Source of the DNA: Coniella vitis
Taxonomy: Eukaryota > Ascomycota > Sordariomycetes > Diaporthales > Schizoparmaceae
Assembly (NCBI GenBank): GCA_011317545.1
Contig: WUJK01000002.1
Location: forward strand, 434,001-498,000
Length of the DNA: 64,000 nt
Direction: 5' to 3'
Each line of letters starts with the position of its first letter. Position 1 is the first letter of the stretch. Below the pieces are notes generated by a model that did not search any database, was not told where the DNA came from, and was given only the letters and a program-made list of their open reading frames with translations. The position numbers were made by a program, and so were the translations under genes. Below are positions 1 through 13,300 of this stretch, piece by piece.

Positions 1-1545
1 CGAAAGGCTGTTTTCTTGATATCGATCTATAATAAGAGAGTCTTGCTGGTATAATGGTATTGGATGCTCATCAATTTGTGCAGGTGAAAATCGCACAGAG
101 TTGAGTCTTGGTACGTCCAAAAGGTAAGGGCTTTGGTTCACTGGCTTATAGGTCGAAACCTTCAAGGTCTTGATCTCGGTCAGCAACGCGGGTTCCGCGT
201 CTCTTCGCCTCTTTTTCGAACCTTTAGGAACCGAGTCTTCCGCAGGACGATCCACCGACTCAAGAACATAAGGAGGCCCAAAGCTTCCTTTCCGAAGCTA
301 CCAGTGACACCCTCTCCCGATGTGTGCTGTGACTTGGCCAAAAGTGATCAATCAACCACTAGCCCAGTAGCTTCATCTGTGTACCCTTAGTACGCAAGCC
401 TGAAAAAAAGAAAAGGCAGATCAAATCCACAGTCTTGAGCAGCAAGGATACTAGGACTTGGCCAATGAAGCAATCATGTACATACCACAACATTCCCAGC
501 CGAACACACAGGATACACTCCCAGCTTGACAGCATTCTGGCCGAGTTGATATTGCTGTCAAGGCCAGTAAAGCAGTGCAGGAATTCTCGAGGCCTGGTGG
601 GAGTACAACTAGAGTATTGCTCCCAGTTGATAGAGGAATATATTCATATAATCTACAATACACTCCCATAAAGACACCCCGGGCTTCCGCACGCATCAAC
701 AACATCGATCATCCTGACATGTTCACCGTAAACATATATAAACATGCAACAAAAGAGGACTTTGCAAAAAAAAAACGACAAACAACCTGACACATTACTA
801 CACTGTAGATCTGGTTTGGAAACGGTACTCCCGTTGGCCTAGACCTTGTGTTTATTTGTAGCTCCACTGATCGTCCCGCGCGACTTTATGCGTTGAGGTT
901 AAGTATCACTGCCAAAGCACGTCTGTACGCGTATGCGAATGTATAGTCGTGTCTAGACTCTTGAGTTGTATATACATAGTATGCTTGCGCAATGAGTGCT
1001 ATTGCATGGATAGTAAGTCATATGGATAGAACGAGTACAAGATCCATCAAGACCAGACCGATACGTTATGGAGAGATAGATAGACACAGGTTTGATTGAG
1101 GACAATCATGACTGGAATGATCTGCTGAGAAAATAGCTTTTCGTTTTGCACAAGAGCCCACCTATACACCATAACAACATGCCCATTATGCCATGATGAA
1201 TGTCGCTTGTGAGCGTGGATAGCATGCTAATAAGGAACTTTTTGCCATGGCAATCTGAGCGAATTTGGGGTTCAAGTATAACCTGGTTCAGCTATCATCA
1301 TGAATAATACATCACACACTGAATAGATTTCGAAAATGGGATCAGCTGCACTCGATCTCCCACACTTGCTTCCGTAGCTGACTCAGAATGGAAGACCTGG
1401 CCAGCCCGCTTTGCAACACTGACGATGCACACAACTCATGAGCCCAACATCTTCAACTCGTGGTCTAATGCGATGGAATCGATATACCGACTGATTCAGA
1501 GTGTAAAAGAAATCGTCTCTGATGGTCAAAAGGGACAAAAAATAA
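1..1545. other. Non-coding region left of tRNA-Leu
   Basis: I recognise no gene here. Open frames are under 90 codons and overlap each other on both strands. One exact copy of the recurrent 9-mer TACATAGTA lies at 973-981. The sequence is otherwise of mixed composition without long tandem repeats. Confidence 0.5.
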
Positions 1546-1657
1546 TGACAAGAGTGGGATTTGAACCCACGCATCTTTCGATACCAGAAAACACCCGCAT
1601 ATTGCGAGCAAGAGAATCTCTTGAGTCTGGCGCCTTAGACCGCTCGGCCATCTTGCC
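1546..1657 (-). tRNA. tRNA-Leu (anticodon CAA), intron-containing
   Basis: Read on the minus strand, the 5' acceptor strand GGCAAGA (1657-1651) pairs with TCTTGTC at the other end, allowing one G-T pair. The D-arm box GATGGCCGAGCGGTCTAAGG and the T-arm GGGTTCAAATCCC are both present. The anticodon stem CCAGA/TCTGG flanks a loop C-T-CAA-G. The gene is about 28 nt longer than a mature class II tRNA, and the extra sequence follows the base after the anticodon, as expected for the nuclear intron of tRNA-Leu(CAA). It decodes UUG. Confidence 0.93.
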
Positions 1658-2131
1658 TTGTTGAGTAATGCTTACAAACAATGTATTATATTCGGTACCT
1701 GCATTGAGGACACAAAATCAGCAACAGTTGCACCGAGTGAACAGACATACGAAGCATGGTGGGTTGTGGTGGTGGCTCCATCTGCACGATATGCCTTTCT
1801 TCGCAGACATGTGTCGACTCGAAAGGAATCCTACGAGCATGCTGTCCATCCCCTCTAATACTAGTTCGCAGGAGATAAACTCAAAATGCAAAGATTCTTC
1901 ACTGTTCAGTTCCCGCGTATGACATCACGAGAATCACTGATGATCACCACCGCCCGAGTCCCGAATGCAAGTCATAAAACCACGAACCCAACTCGACTCT
2001 CGACGGCTTCTTCTTTTACTGTGTGAATCTAGGAGAGGCGGTTCTGCATACGCAGCTTTTATTGTCTCATTAGGCTTTTAAAAACCACATACATACCGGT
2101 TGCCAAGACAGATACTTACAGTGATATCACC
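1658..2131. other. Spacer and presumed promoter of the DUF2237 gene
   Basis: About 470 bases between the tRNA 5' end and the next start codon. No coding potential is recognised. It should hold the upstream promoter of the tRNA and the leader of the DUF2237 gene, but I see no clear TATA box. Confidence 0.4.
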
Positions 2132-2671
2132 ATGGCCCAACCCAGTCTCAACGGTCAGCTGAACACCATCCTAAATGTCTGCCTTAATCCGAATTAACGT
2201 GCTGATGTGCTGGAAATACTTCATTACTGACATCGAAGTGTCCCAGTGCTCCGCCAACCGCTCAAGCTCTTCTCAACCCAGCCCATGACAGGCTTCTACC
2301 GCGACGGGTACTGTCGCACCGGAGCCATGGACCACGGCAACCACGCAGTGGCTGGCATAGTGAGCGAAGACTTTCTAGACTTCACGGCGTCGCAGGGCAA
2401 CGATCTGCGGCCGGTTGGACTGCGAGGTGGCTGCAAATGGTGCTTGTGTACCGGCCGATGGCTGGAAGCGCTGCAGGCCTTTCAAGACGGCAGGATTGCG
2501 AGGAGTGCAGTTCCCATGATTGATCTGGAGGCGACCGAGGACAGTGTGTTGCGGAGAGTCGATTTGGAAACGCTGAGGAGTTTTGCTGCGGAAGGGGGCC
2601 GCCGACGACAGCAACAGCAACAACAACAACAACAGACAAACGGGGTCAATGGTGTGAATGGGGGCCATTGA
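2132..2671 (+). CDS. DUF2237 family protein
   Basis: Two exons, 2132-2153 and 2247-2671, give 148 residues. The join makes N-V-L-R from AAC G / TG CTC CGC and restores the usual DUF2237 opening (NVLG...), so I start at the ATG at 2132 and do not use the downstream frame alone. Seen in the protein: TGFYRDGYCRTG, then the HAV/VSEDFL/SQGNDL block, then the WCLC motif and a VDLETL helix. This is the conserved order of the small DUF2237 proteins found in bacteria and fungi, whose biochemical role I do not know. The C-terminus carries a glutamine run and a short G/N-rich tail that the family does not need. The intron donor is GTCAGC, not GTAAGT, so the first exon is the least certain part. Confidence 0.8.
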
Positions 2672-5431
2672 GAGGCTCAAGGTGCGTTGAGTGGTCGTTT
2701 CTCATATGTACTTTCCAAATGCTTGCATATTTCCGGACTCGGTGGTTATTCGTCTTGGTGTCCAAAATCCCATGTTTTCGGGAAAAGGCACTACTCCCGC
2801 TCGACGATCAGGTATATCGAGACATGTTATGATATCACTCCAGCATCCAGACTCGCAGATTACACTCCTGTGGCGGGCGGGCTCACCTTGACCTTCGCGA
2901 GGAAACGCTTACCGAGTTCGTGACTTGCGGGTCTGCATTTATCAGTGTGCCTCAGAGACCGTTGCGTCTCAACCCCATTGCAACAAGAATTGCTCGCTCA
3001 TAATGGATCACGACGCGGTTTCCTTGACAACCCTTCATGACTTCCTTTTTACTCTTCGCTTTATCAAGGAGCTTATGCACTCACTATGCATCCTCCATGA
3101 AGGGAAGAAGATAAGACAGAACACAGCTGCACACCCTGACCCGCACCTCTGGCCCTGGCTTTCTCCCACCAAAATGACCCCCGAGCCGATGGACGCCCAC
3201 GATGCAACCTCAACACACATACTACAGCACCACAAGGCCACTTGCGACCACTCGGATCTGGCCCTTTGGTATTTGGAAAGCCCCCGCGGCCCTCCAGAGG
3301 CGGCGCGTGCCGATGGCGGGTGGGCTGTGAGGGTGTCAGTGTCGAGGTCTGGATTCACCAAGCAGATGCGGGACTTGCTGGGCTGGCCGTGATCGAGTGC
3401 AGGCTCGGAGTGTACTCTGTCTGGTTAGGGCGATTCTTCACGTGCCAGGTCTTGTGTTTTCCAACGTCCTGTCGTGTTTTGTATGCGGGAGCCATCGTCT
3501 GCTGGCTGGCGCCGACGGTCTCGTTCGCAGATATTGGGCATGATCCACGTTGAGAATGATTGGGTATTGCATCTGTATTCTGTTCATAATTCCATTATAT
3601 GTCTGAGGTATCCTCTCGAGGTTCAGTATAGTGGTGGCAATCTCTTATCATTCGAGCATACATAGTATATCGAAGTCACAGGCCGCATCGGTGTGTCAAG
3701 CAACAAGAAACAACAACACGCTTCATCGTCCCGCCCAATACGCCGAAACGACTTCGCACCATCATCATCATCATCCATAGTTCTAAAAATATGCACTGGT
3801 GGGTCAGACTTGGTGCCAGCCAAAAGCACACTTGGAGGATTGTGGCCGTGAGATGGCCTGTAAGCATAGCAATTAAACGTATCTATTCATCAACGGTGAC
3901 GGTGGAAATAAACGTTCAGGTCTCTGCTCGCTTAACGCAGATCCAAAGGACACCCACCACCTTTTCTCAAGGCCCCAGGTTGAATGAACAAAACAAAGAG
4001 AAGAGATGCGTGGCTCGGTGGTGCTAGTCTGAAAAAGAATCTCGCATCCTCATGGCTGTTCCTGTGCCCGGCCGTGCATGTACTATAATGCCAGTCAACT
4101 GCTCACGTCTGGCCTCGTGAGCCCTCACCACATTTAATCACCGGACAGCGTCCAGCGTTGCATTCGTGCTGCAAAAGACACAAACAGAAAGGTCGAGAGC
4201 GTGTGGCCAACATATTGGCTTGGCTACGACTGCAACACTTGACGTTTTCCTTTTGCAAACGGCGCAGCGACCGCCCGCATGCGCATTTCCAATAAATCCA
4301 ACATCAATACTCTTGGCCAGCATATAGGCGCCCCCCCCCCCGTGATGATGTGATGGTGGTCGACCGCCAAACTGACCTTCCTCTTTTGTTTTGTGTCTTT
4401 TCCCGGCGTATCTTTGCCTTCTTTTTTTCCCTTTTCTTTTTGGACTCCCGGAGTTCACGTATGCACATGATATAGGCCAGTGATTTGGACTGCGCGGTGC
4501 GTGTGCACCAACAAATGGCTCTCGAGTTTCCAAGGCTCTGGATTACCGAAAACAGTAATTCACGACCTCGCTCGGCCAGTCAGAATCCATCACAGAGGCA
4601 CGTTGTAGAAGCGCAGCTCGCGTGGAACCCGCCCGATGCGACTGGGACTGGGTCCCTTCTCAGCTACTTGCAGTACTTTATTTCAACGGCTCGAGATCGA
4701 CACAGCTTGAACCCGCCTGTGATCGACACTCTCGCTGGATCGGGTGATGAGTATCCTGCTGAAGACTATGTAACTCGGTCAGCCATGGGCGTTCCTCTGT
4801 ATGCAGCAAGCCGTCTATTCTTTTTTTGTTTTTTTGTTATCTTCTCTTTTGCATCGTTCACCATGTTTTCTCACAACACTTGGTATCCTCCTGCTCCTCC
4901 TTGATCGGCTTCCGGCACAAGAGTCTGGACCTCATGGCCAACCTCCTCCCTTAAAAGGCATTGCACTCGGTAGCATTGCGTCCCACCCCGTTTGCATGAT
5001 GCCATCCTGGGCTGCAAAGTGATTGTGACGGGCGACAAGACCTCGTGGGATCCCTTTCATTCAGTTTTGCAGGTCAGTCAGAATAGGAGGAGCCGAGGCG
5101 GACTGGATTCCGGCCCAGTTGGGGCTGAGAAAAAGAAGGGGGAACGGGGGATTGGCGACCAAACGTTCGCGGACGCTGACCACGAAGTGAGTTTATATAT
5201 AAAAGGCTCCATGGGTCCTCATCCTCATCCTTCTTGGTGAACGAGAGACTTCTGTGAGAGTCAACCGTCCTGGCCGTGGCTTGCTCAAAGTTGAATAACC
5301 TCTCTTGATATCAACTTTTGTCGTTTTCCCTTTTCCAGTCGTCTGTTGTGTTATCACCCCCTCCTCGCCCTTCTTTTCTCCTTACTCTTGCCTCCGCCTT
5401 TTCCCGCGGCCTCAGCTCCCTCTCACCAACC
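2672..5431. other. Long upstream region of the GH92 gene
   Basis: 2.7 kb with no recognisable gene. The longest open frames (for example 2925-3392) begin at non-ATG codons and show no family motif. It contains one TACATAGTA copy at 3659-3667, a C-run near 4330, a TATA box near 5194 and a pyrimidine-rich leader from about 5300 to 5430, typical of a highly expressed fungal promoter. Confidence 0.5.
5194..5205 (+). promoter_or_regulatory. Candidate TATA box for the GH92 gene
   Basis: The sequence TATATATAAAAG lies about 230 bases upstream of the mannosidase ATG and is followed by a CT-rich leader. This spacing allows a leader of roughly 200 nt. It is the clearest core-promoter element in the window, though it is assigned by position only. 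Confidence 0.5.
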
Positions 5432-8400
5432 ATGAAGCATACCACCGCTGCCATGGTGGCAGCGTTGGCAGCCGGGAGCGACCGCCTCCTCGGCGTCGCT
5501 GCTGTGGACTTGACGCCCTACGTGTCTCCCAGTGCAAGTGTTCCTTGCTGAACTTACTATGATTCCCTTTCCCGGGTGACACAAGCTAAGCAGCAAACAA
5601 CCACCACATACAGACTGGCGATGCTGGCGGCGGCAACACATTCCCTGGTGTCACCCGGCCGCTGGGGGTGGTCAAGCTGGGCCCCGATCTCTACGACGGC
5701 TCAGACGCTTACTCTGGCTACGATGTACGTGGTTATGATCATTATTTCATCATCATCTTCTTCTTGACCCTTCTACCGATGAGAGGCAAGCCTGCTCTCT
5801 CTCTCTCAGTAACGTGGATACAATTTCCACACCCACACACCACGACCAAGAAGATATAAATCTCCCCTCCCCCAAAAACCCAGTCCAAACAAAAATCACC
5901 CTACTTAACACACACCATCTATAGAATGACGGAAACTTCACCGGCTTCAGCATGCTGCATGAGAGCGGCACAGGCGGCGCGCCCAAATACGGCGTCGTCT
6001 CGCAGATGCCCGTCCTCGGCCCCGTCGCCAACCCGCTCGCAGACCACAACGACACGCGCGCGCAGGCCGACGTCGCAGAGGTGGGCTACTACGCGGCCTT
6101 CCTGGGCTCGGGCATCACGGTGGAGCTGGGCGCCGCGGAGAGGGCGGGCTTCTACCAGTACACCTTTCCCTCCTTGTCGTCGTCGACTTCCAACACGACG
6201 AGGGACGTCATTGTCGATGTCTCGCATGTGCTTTCGAGCTATCGCGGACTGGGCCTCCAGCAGGCGTATCTGGGCGGGAACATCGAGGTTGTGGATGGGA
6301 ATTCGTCGGATGGGTATTATCAGGGATATGGATCGTATAATAACGTGAGCTGATATTATTATCCCCTTTCGCCATTCATTTCATTCATTCACTCACTCAC
6401 TCACTCACTTTTTCCCCCCTTCTTTCCTCTTGGGCTTGGAAAAAAGAAAAGGCCCCCCTTTCTCTGTACTGACAAACGAACAACTGACTGACTGGCTGGC
6501 TGGCTGACTTTTCCCAACACCGCAGGGCTGGAACCGCGCGCCAGAATGGACAGTCTACTTCTGCGGCCACTTTGACCAGCCACCGTCCTCGTACGCCACC
6601 TTTCTCGGCAGCGGCAACACAAACGACACCCTCGTCGCCTACCCCGCCGGCGACAACGTGACGTCGACCGCGCGGCTCGGCGTCGTCTACACGTTTCCCG
6701 CCGCCGACGACGACGCCGCCACCCCCACCATCGTGACCTCGCGCGTCGGCGTCTCCTTCGTCTCCACGGCGCAGGCCTGCGCCAACGTCGCAGCGCAGAT
6801 CCCCGCGGGCACGGCGCTCGACGGCCTCGCCGCGGCCACCAGGGATGCGTGGAACGGCCAGGTGCTCTCCAAGGTGACCACGACGGACACGAACGCGACC
6901 AACCTGGCGCTGCTGTATACCTCGCTGTACCACATGAATATCATCCCGACCAACAAGACGGGCGAGAATCCGCTGTGGCAGTCGAGTGAGCCGTACTATG
7001 ATGATATCTTTACGCTCTGGGATTTGGTAAGTCCTCTTGTATTCGCATTCATCTCATCAATCTCGACCTTGAGTCCATGGATCGTCTGTATCCATTTAAA
7101 CCACACCAAGAGAGAGAGAGAGAGACAGGGAAAAAACAAAGTCAGAATGATAATCAAGGGGAAAAGAAAAGAGAGAAAAAAAAAAAAAAGACAAGAAAAA
7201 AAAAGAAAAAGAAATGACTGACCCCTTGCCCACCACAGTTCCGCTGCGGCACCGCCCTCTTCCAAATCATCCAACCCGACGCCTACGAAGAATACATCCG
7301 CTCCCTCATCGACGTCTGGCGGCACGTCGGCTTCATGCCCGACGCGCGCTCCTCCTTCTGGAACGGCGCCACCCAGGGCGGCTCCAACGCCGACAATGTC
7401 CTCGCCGATGCATACGTCAAGGGCGTGCGCGGCCAGGTCGACTGGGCCGACGGGCTCGCCGCCCTGCTCGCCGACGCCGAGGTCGTCCCGCCCAACAACA
7501 ACGACCCGCGCGATCCCTCGGGCTCCACGGCCGAGGGCCGCGGCGCGCTGCCTGACTGGCTCGCGTACGGCTACATTACGCCCACGTATGGGCGCTCCGT
7601 GAGCCGCGCCGTCGAGTACTCTGTGAATGACTTTGCGGTCTATCAGGTTGCGAGCGGGCTCGAGCTTGCGAATGCGTCGGTGTATTTGAATCGGAGCCGG
7701 AACTGGAGGAACCATTGGAATCCTGAGGCGGAGTCGTTGGGCTTTTATGGGTTTGTGGTGCCGCGGACCACAAACGGCTTCATTGCGCAGGATCCGTTGA
7801 CGTGTGGTGGCTGTTATTGGGCTGATTATTGTGAGTTTTCTGAGTCCCCTTTGTCCATTTTTCTGTCTTTCGTTTCGACCACAAAAGAAAGGATGAGAAA
7901 AGGAAAAGAGCGCAGAAAGTCTTCCACAGTCAATCCACTTACCAACCCACCACCAAACAAACAGACTACGAAGCCCTCCCCTGGGAATACTCGTGGAACG
8001 CCCACCACGACATCGACACCCTCCTCGCCTACACCGGCAACGAAACCACCTTCCTCGCCCGCCTGGAAATGATGTTCACGCCCGGCGCGTACCCCTCGGG
8101 CTCCTTTGACGAAATGATCTTCAACCCCGGCAACGAGCCGTCCTTCACCACCCCTTACCTCTTCAACTTCATCAACCGCCAGGACCTCACCGTCCTCTAC
8201 ACCCGCCGCTTCGCCCAAGCATACTACTCCCTTGGTCCAGACGGCCTGCCCGGCAACTCGGACGCAGGAGCAATGGAAACGTGGCTGCTGTGGGTCATGA
8301 TTGGCCTGTACCCCATGACGGGCCAAACCACTTTCTTGATTGGCAGCCCGTGGTTCAGTGACTTGACGATTGATCTGGGCACGGGCAAGACGCTGCAGAT

Positions 8401-8611
8401 TACCACGACGGGCGGCAGCCAAGAGAGCTATTTCGTGCAGAGTCTACAGGTGAATGGCCAGAGCTGGAACAAGTCGTGGCTGACGTGGGATGATATCTTT
8501 GCCAATGGGGGCACGCTGGATTTTGTGCTGGGGCCGAACCCTTCGAATTGGACCACGGGGCCTACGCCGCCTAGCCCGGCGACGGAGGTCCAAAATCAGC
8601 GGAGGCGATGA
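5432..8611 (+). CDS. Secreted GH92 alpha-mannosidase
   Basis: Glycoside hydrolase family 92 enzymes are calcium-dependent exo-alpha-mannosidases that trim mannoproteins and N-glycans. Six exons: 5432-about 5539, 5614-5724, 5925-6344, 6526-7026, 7239-7830 and 7965-8611, giving about 792 residues. A signal-like N-terminus (MKHTTAAMVAALAAG) suggests secretion. Family motifs appear in order: GGGNTFPG, GFSMLHESGTGG, FTLWDLFRCG across the fourth intron, WADYYEALPWEYSW across the fifth, GNEPSFTTPYLFNF, and GNSDAGAMETWLLW near the C-terminus. Exon phases agree at every join except the first, where the donor could be at 5522 or 5540 (GTTCCT). The length matches secreted fungal GH92. Introns 3 and 4 hold tetranucleotide and purine repeats. 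Several NxT/S sites fit a secreted glycoprotein. Whether it prefers 1,2-, 1,3- or other linkages cannot be read from sequence. Confidence 0.93.
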
Positions 8612-9534
8612 GGTCGATGGGCGGTGGAGCGAGAGCATGAGTTTGTTTGATGAGGGCCTCTGGTCGTTATTTTCGATTGTACATTGATTGAATGAATGTT
8701 GGCATTCTTTTGAGCTGGTCTGTAATAACAAGAACCATAAGATACTGTCGCTATTTCCACATTACCACATACTTCTCGATGATCTTCCACCGTCCTATCA
8801 GTCAGTCAGTCAGTCAGTCAGTCAGTCAGTCAGTCAGTCAGTCAGTCAGTCAGTCAGTCAGTCAGTCAGCCAACAAGGCTCACGTCACTTTGGCCAAGCC
8901 AGAGCCTTGATAGCTGATGAGGAGTATGACAGCGTGCCTTGCAATTATGAAACGCCACCAGTTGCGCAATGTCCCATTTGGAAGTAAAAGAAAGCAAAAG
9001 ACAACTCCTATTTCCCATGACCTTTTACTTTTCTCTCCGTTCAACAGACAAGCCGTCAAGATCAGACCGTAATGAAGGCTAGCCGAGTCCTCCGGTGTGA
9101 AAAGAGATTCCCCAACCTGCGTCCGAAACACACAGTTCGAAATGAAGAGCTCAAGCGTCCGCCACATTACCTATCTCCTGTTGCCCTTTCTGAAAAATCC
9201 CAGGTGGAACTGGAGATGGTGGTATCCTCCCCAGCGTGGCTTGCCCGCCCTCCTGTTTGCTGAATTCTTGATAGGGTATCAAGTCAATCCTACCGCCTGT
9301 GACCACACGCCAGAATGTAAAGACGTTGACTGCAAACACAGTAGCTGATTCGCCTCACCCCGGCACAGAACAAAATGTCCGCGCCAGAAAGGGTATGCAC
9401 AATTATGTACAAGAATGCAAAATGGCCAATGTTTCGTTTCTTTTTCTTGTCTTCGACCCCCGCACCCGGCAAAAAAAAAAAAAAAAAAAAAGTCCCATAT
9501 TGACGCCTATTCCTCATGTAGTGTATCGAACCGC
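8612..9534. other. Convergent 3' intergenic spacer (GH92 / EDC4)
   Basis: Contains the 3' flanks of two convergent genes. It holds the (TCAG)18 microsatellite and, near 9471-9491, an A-run that would be a T-run in the EDC4 transcript. No gene and no TACATAGTA copy. Confidence 0.5.
8798..8869 (+). repeat. (TCAG)18 microsatellite
   Basis: Eighteen perfect tandem copies of TCAG (72 bp), about 190 bases downstream of the mannosidase stop codon. The purity suggests recent slippage expansion. Confidence 0.98.
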
Positions 9535-10329
9535 TTAATACGAGGCAGAGGCCACAGAGCCCTGACGACCCATCGAGTCGTTGATCTTCCGCGTGAGGTC
9601 AATCATGGCTGAGAGATTGCGAAGAGCAGGGTCGTTGGGCACTGCCATGTTCAGACGCATAAAGACGTGTTCGAGGCGGCTCTTGATGAGAGACATGACT
9701 CTTGGAGTGATTTCGCGGACTTGTCCCTCCTGTTGCGATAACGTTAGCAAACCGGTCACTTTATGTCCTCTAATTAGGGTCACGGCAGTGTCGAGACTTA
9801 CAATTGCAGGTAAGGCCTCAAAGAATTGAATCAGAACCACCTCGGTCCAAGCCAATTGTCGATGCAGCACCTGCGGGTTTTCCATGTCCGTGGTGATGGT
9901 GGCCGCCACCGTGAGCAAAAGAAGCGGGTTGAGACTGCGAATGAAATCAGGATCGTAGTTAGCAAGAACCTGGTTCCAAACAGCCTGTCCGTCCTTCGAC
10001 TCTTGGATCCACGTCAACACGGCATCGTCATAGTTGCCAGCCTGCATGTGATTTCGCACACGCGCGCAAACGTCTTCGAGATCCGTGCGCGGTCGGTTCT
10101 CCTTGGCTGTCGACTGGAAGGCCACCTGCTCACGAGCAAGCTGCTGGGCCTGCTGAGCGGCGTGCTGCTGACTGGCAGTATGGCTGGAAGACTGGCTCGA
10201 GGGACTGCCATACTGCTGCGAGTTTTGCAGCGCTTGAATGGTAGGGTTCACAGCCTGCAGATTTCCCGGTTGGCTGCCGTACGATTGTTGCTGTGGGGAA
10301 AGAATAGCACTGGCGCTGGCCGACCACTG

Positions 10330-10362
<33 letters not shown>

Positions 10363-13300
10363 CTGCTGGTGAGTTGGCGAAACCAAGCCAGAAACTGATG
10401 GGTTGGTGTACTGGCTGGCGGCTACGGAGCCACGCGGACTATGGAAGTGCTGCTGGGGAGCGCCAAGGGGCTGCAGAGCCTGCGACTGGCTGTGGGATGG
10501 ACTGTGGTAAGAGTTGCTTCCACGGCCCTGCCCAGCCTGGCTCAACTGGCGTCCGCCAGCTTGTGGGGGCGATACCTGACGCTGCTGCGCAAGCTGGGTC
10601 TGCAGGCGCAGGATTTCGTCCTGAAATCGTCCTTGAGCACTGCTCATAGTACTCAAGGTTTCTGACAAACTAGTCGTCAAGGCTACAAGCTGGTCAAACT
10701 TTTGCATATCCTTGATGCGGACTTGTTCCATGGTGTCCATCTGCATCGTGACATTGGCCAGGATCTCCTTGCCGCAGGCATCAGCAGCTTCGGTGGCAAT
10801 CTTGGTAAAACGGGGAATGATTCTATCATCAAGCAGGGCATACAGCTGTTCGTCGATCTTGGTCGACAGCGTGCGAACGACCTTGTCCACCACCGACTTG
10901 GTGAGCTCCGGCTTCCGTAGAGCCTGATCCATAGCGCGTGGCAGAGTATCGTGAACTTCGCGCTGGACAGACTGGGAGACAGTGTTGCCGAGTTTGCCGT
11001 CCAGCTGTGTAGCCACAGCGCGTGTCAAGACGTCGCCAATCATCGCGGTAATGGGGCCACCAAGCTCATCCTGGACAATCTTGGTAAGAACATCCTGGCA
11101 GTTCTCGTTAAGGCACTGCGAGACCTGGCTGAGGAGCTCGTCCTGGCGGCGATCAAACTTGCTGTCACGCGCATGTGCATCGCGATCGAGGTTCTTACGG
11201 AGGGTAACAAGTTCGGACTGGATGGTAGTCGTGATGTTGTCCATCAAGCGCTTCTCCATAGAATTGATGCGGCTGTCAACTTCCTGGGAGAAACTTGATG
11301 CTGACTTGGAGGATTCAGAGACCTTGTGGGCAGTCGTAGCCACAACGCGAGGCGTAGTACCATTGGTATGAGTGGCATCGCGCTCTAGTGACTCAGGAGC
11401 TGCAGCGGCGGCAGCGGCAGCGGCAGCAGCAGCCTTATCAGCAGCAGCCTTCTTCCTCCTGCTCTTCTTCTCACTCTTTTCGGCGCTGACAGGGGCAACA
11501 GGCTCTTCCTCTTTGGCATCCTTGTGCTTGTGAGGCACGGCGTCTTCGCGAACCTTGCGCGTAACTAAGGATTCAGGTGCGGTCTCTGTGACAGGCTCCT
11601 TGGGGCGGACAGCAAGGCGGATCGGGGTTACTGCTGGTGCTGCTGATTCCTCCGTGTGCTGAGCCTGAGGCTGGGGAGGCGGCTGCTTAAGCTTTCCGAT
11701 TTCGACGACTCCAGCTTCGATTGCATCAACAGGATTCATAACCTTGTTGTCCTTATCCCAGCCAAGATCTGCCGCCTTGATCGAGAGGCAAGCCACGCCC
11801 TTGGAGTGCATGGCGTACAACTCAAACAAAGTAGCTTCTTCCCCGTCGCTGGCCGACGCCGGCTGCTGAAGGAGGGACAAGCTGCGCAACACACCCTTGT
11901 TGGCGAACGAATACTCCCTCATTCCGCTAATGACCGCAGTAGAGTCAGGAACTGGAACGGTGGGGTCTTGTGCTACCAACTTTTGGATGTAGTCCACTTG
12001 GGAGTTGTTCTTCAACGCATACTTAGGGGCTGAGAGATGGAGGAAATAGATGGAATTGCGGGTAGGGTGGCCGACGACGATCATACCGGTGGGCGGGTGG
12101 TACATGACACTGCAGACAGCATCGGATTCCTTGCTGTGTGGAAGGTTGAACTCTTGGACTGGTTTAGCCAGCGCCAAGTCCCATAGCTGCAGTGTGTGAT
12201 TCTGCTTCATGCCCACAATCAAGTAGCGCAGAGCAGTCCGCTTCTGGTACGGTCGAAGCTTGTCAAGCAACAGCACGGACGTAGGCCAAGCTTTCTCGCC
12301 CTCGGGAGTCGTGGTCAGCGTCATTAGAGGCTCCTTAACCTCGAGTGACGTGTGCGCAGGTCCGCGGTTCTCGTCCAGCTTGGTCAACTCCCGCACATCC
12401 CAGAACTTGACACGGCCCGATTTGTCGAGCGAGACGACCACAGTGTCATCCTGACTGAAAGTGAAGTCCTTACCAGCCTTTCCAGTGTTGATTTTTAGAG
12501 AGCACTCCTTGGCTAGCCGGTCCGTATCGACTACGCGGTCGTGACTCTGCTTGAGCAGGTTGCGCCGCATGATGAAGGAGGGAAAGATGATGTTGATGGA
12601 CTTGCCGCGGCCCACAGCAAAGTACTCTGGATGGCCGGTCGATGGGCGTGCTCTAGTCTTGAGAACACCGCCTGGAGCGTCGCCGTCTTGACTACTGCTG
12701 GGTGGGAGAGCGAAACCGTACTGCTCTAGGTGCGCGTCCTCGAGATGGTCTTTTTCTCCGTCTTTGACCTGGACCCAGTAGACGGTGCCGCTGATGCCCG
12801 TGCCGATAATAGACTCCTTGGCGGTTGAGTTTTGGTCGGCGGGAGTGGAGGAAATGGCCAGGTTGAAGATGCGATCCTTGGTGTCAGAAAACAGCTTGGC
12901 ATCGCGACCGTCATCCTGCCTAATCACACGAAGACCACCGGCCTTGGACATGCCATAAGCCAGGTAGTTTTCTGAAGCAGCAACGAGGTTGCGATCAATT
13001 TGGTCAAACTCTTTCTTGAGCCGTGCAATGTCAAGAATAGACTCGTCACGAATGACAGGACGCGTGTGATCGCCAGCCAGGGCAGTAATGGATATCCAGG
13101 GCTTCATTGGGAGGTTGTGGACCACGATGGGATTCGAGGTTTCCTCAATGACAACGATTTCGTCCTCGGCTTCGGCACTCTCCCAGCTTTCGACGACGGG
13201 GCCTTGAGCAGCTTCATCGACAATGTCGCGAACGGCCCGGGCCACCTCAGGGCGCAGGGTGGTCTCTAGGGCATCGCAATTCTCTTCCTTGTCCAGCTCG

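Noticed and set aside
2925..3392. 155-codon open frame on the plus strand
   Set aside because: Non-ATG start, overlapped by an opposite frame of similar length, no motif.
5926..6348. 140-codon frame inside the GH92 gene
   Set aside because: Alternative frame of exon 3; the family motifs are in the other frame.
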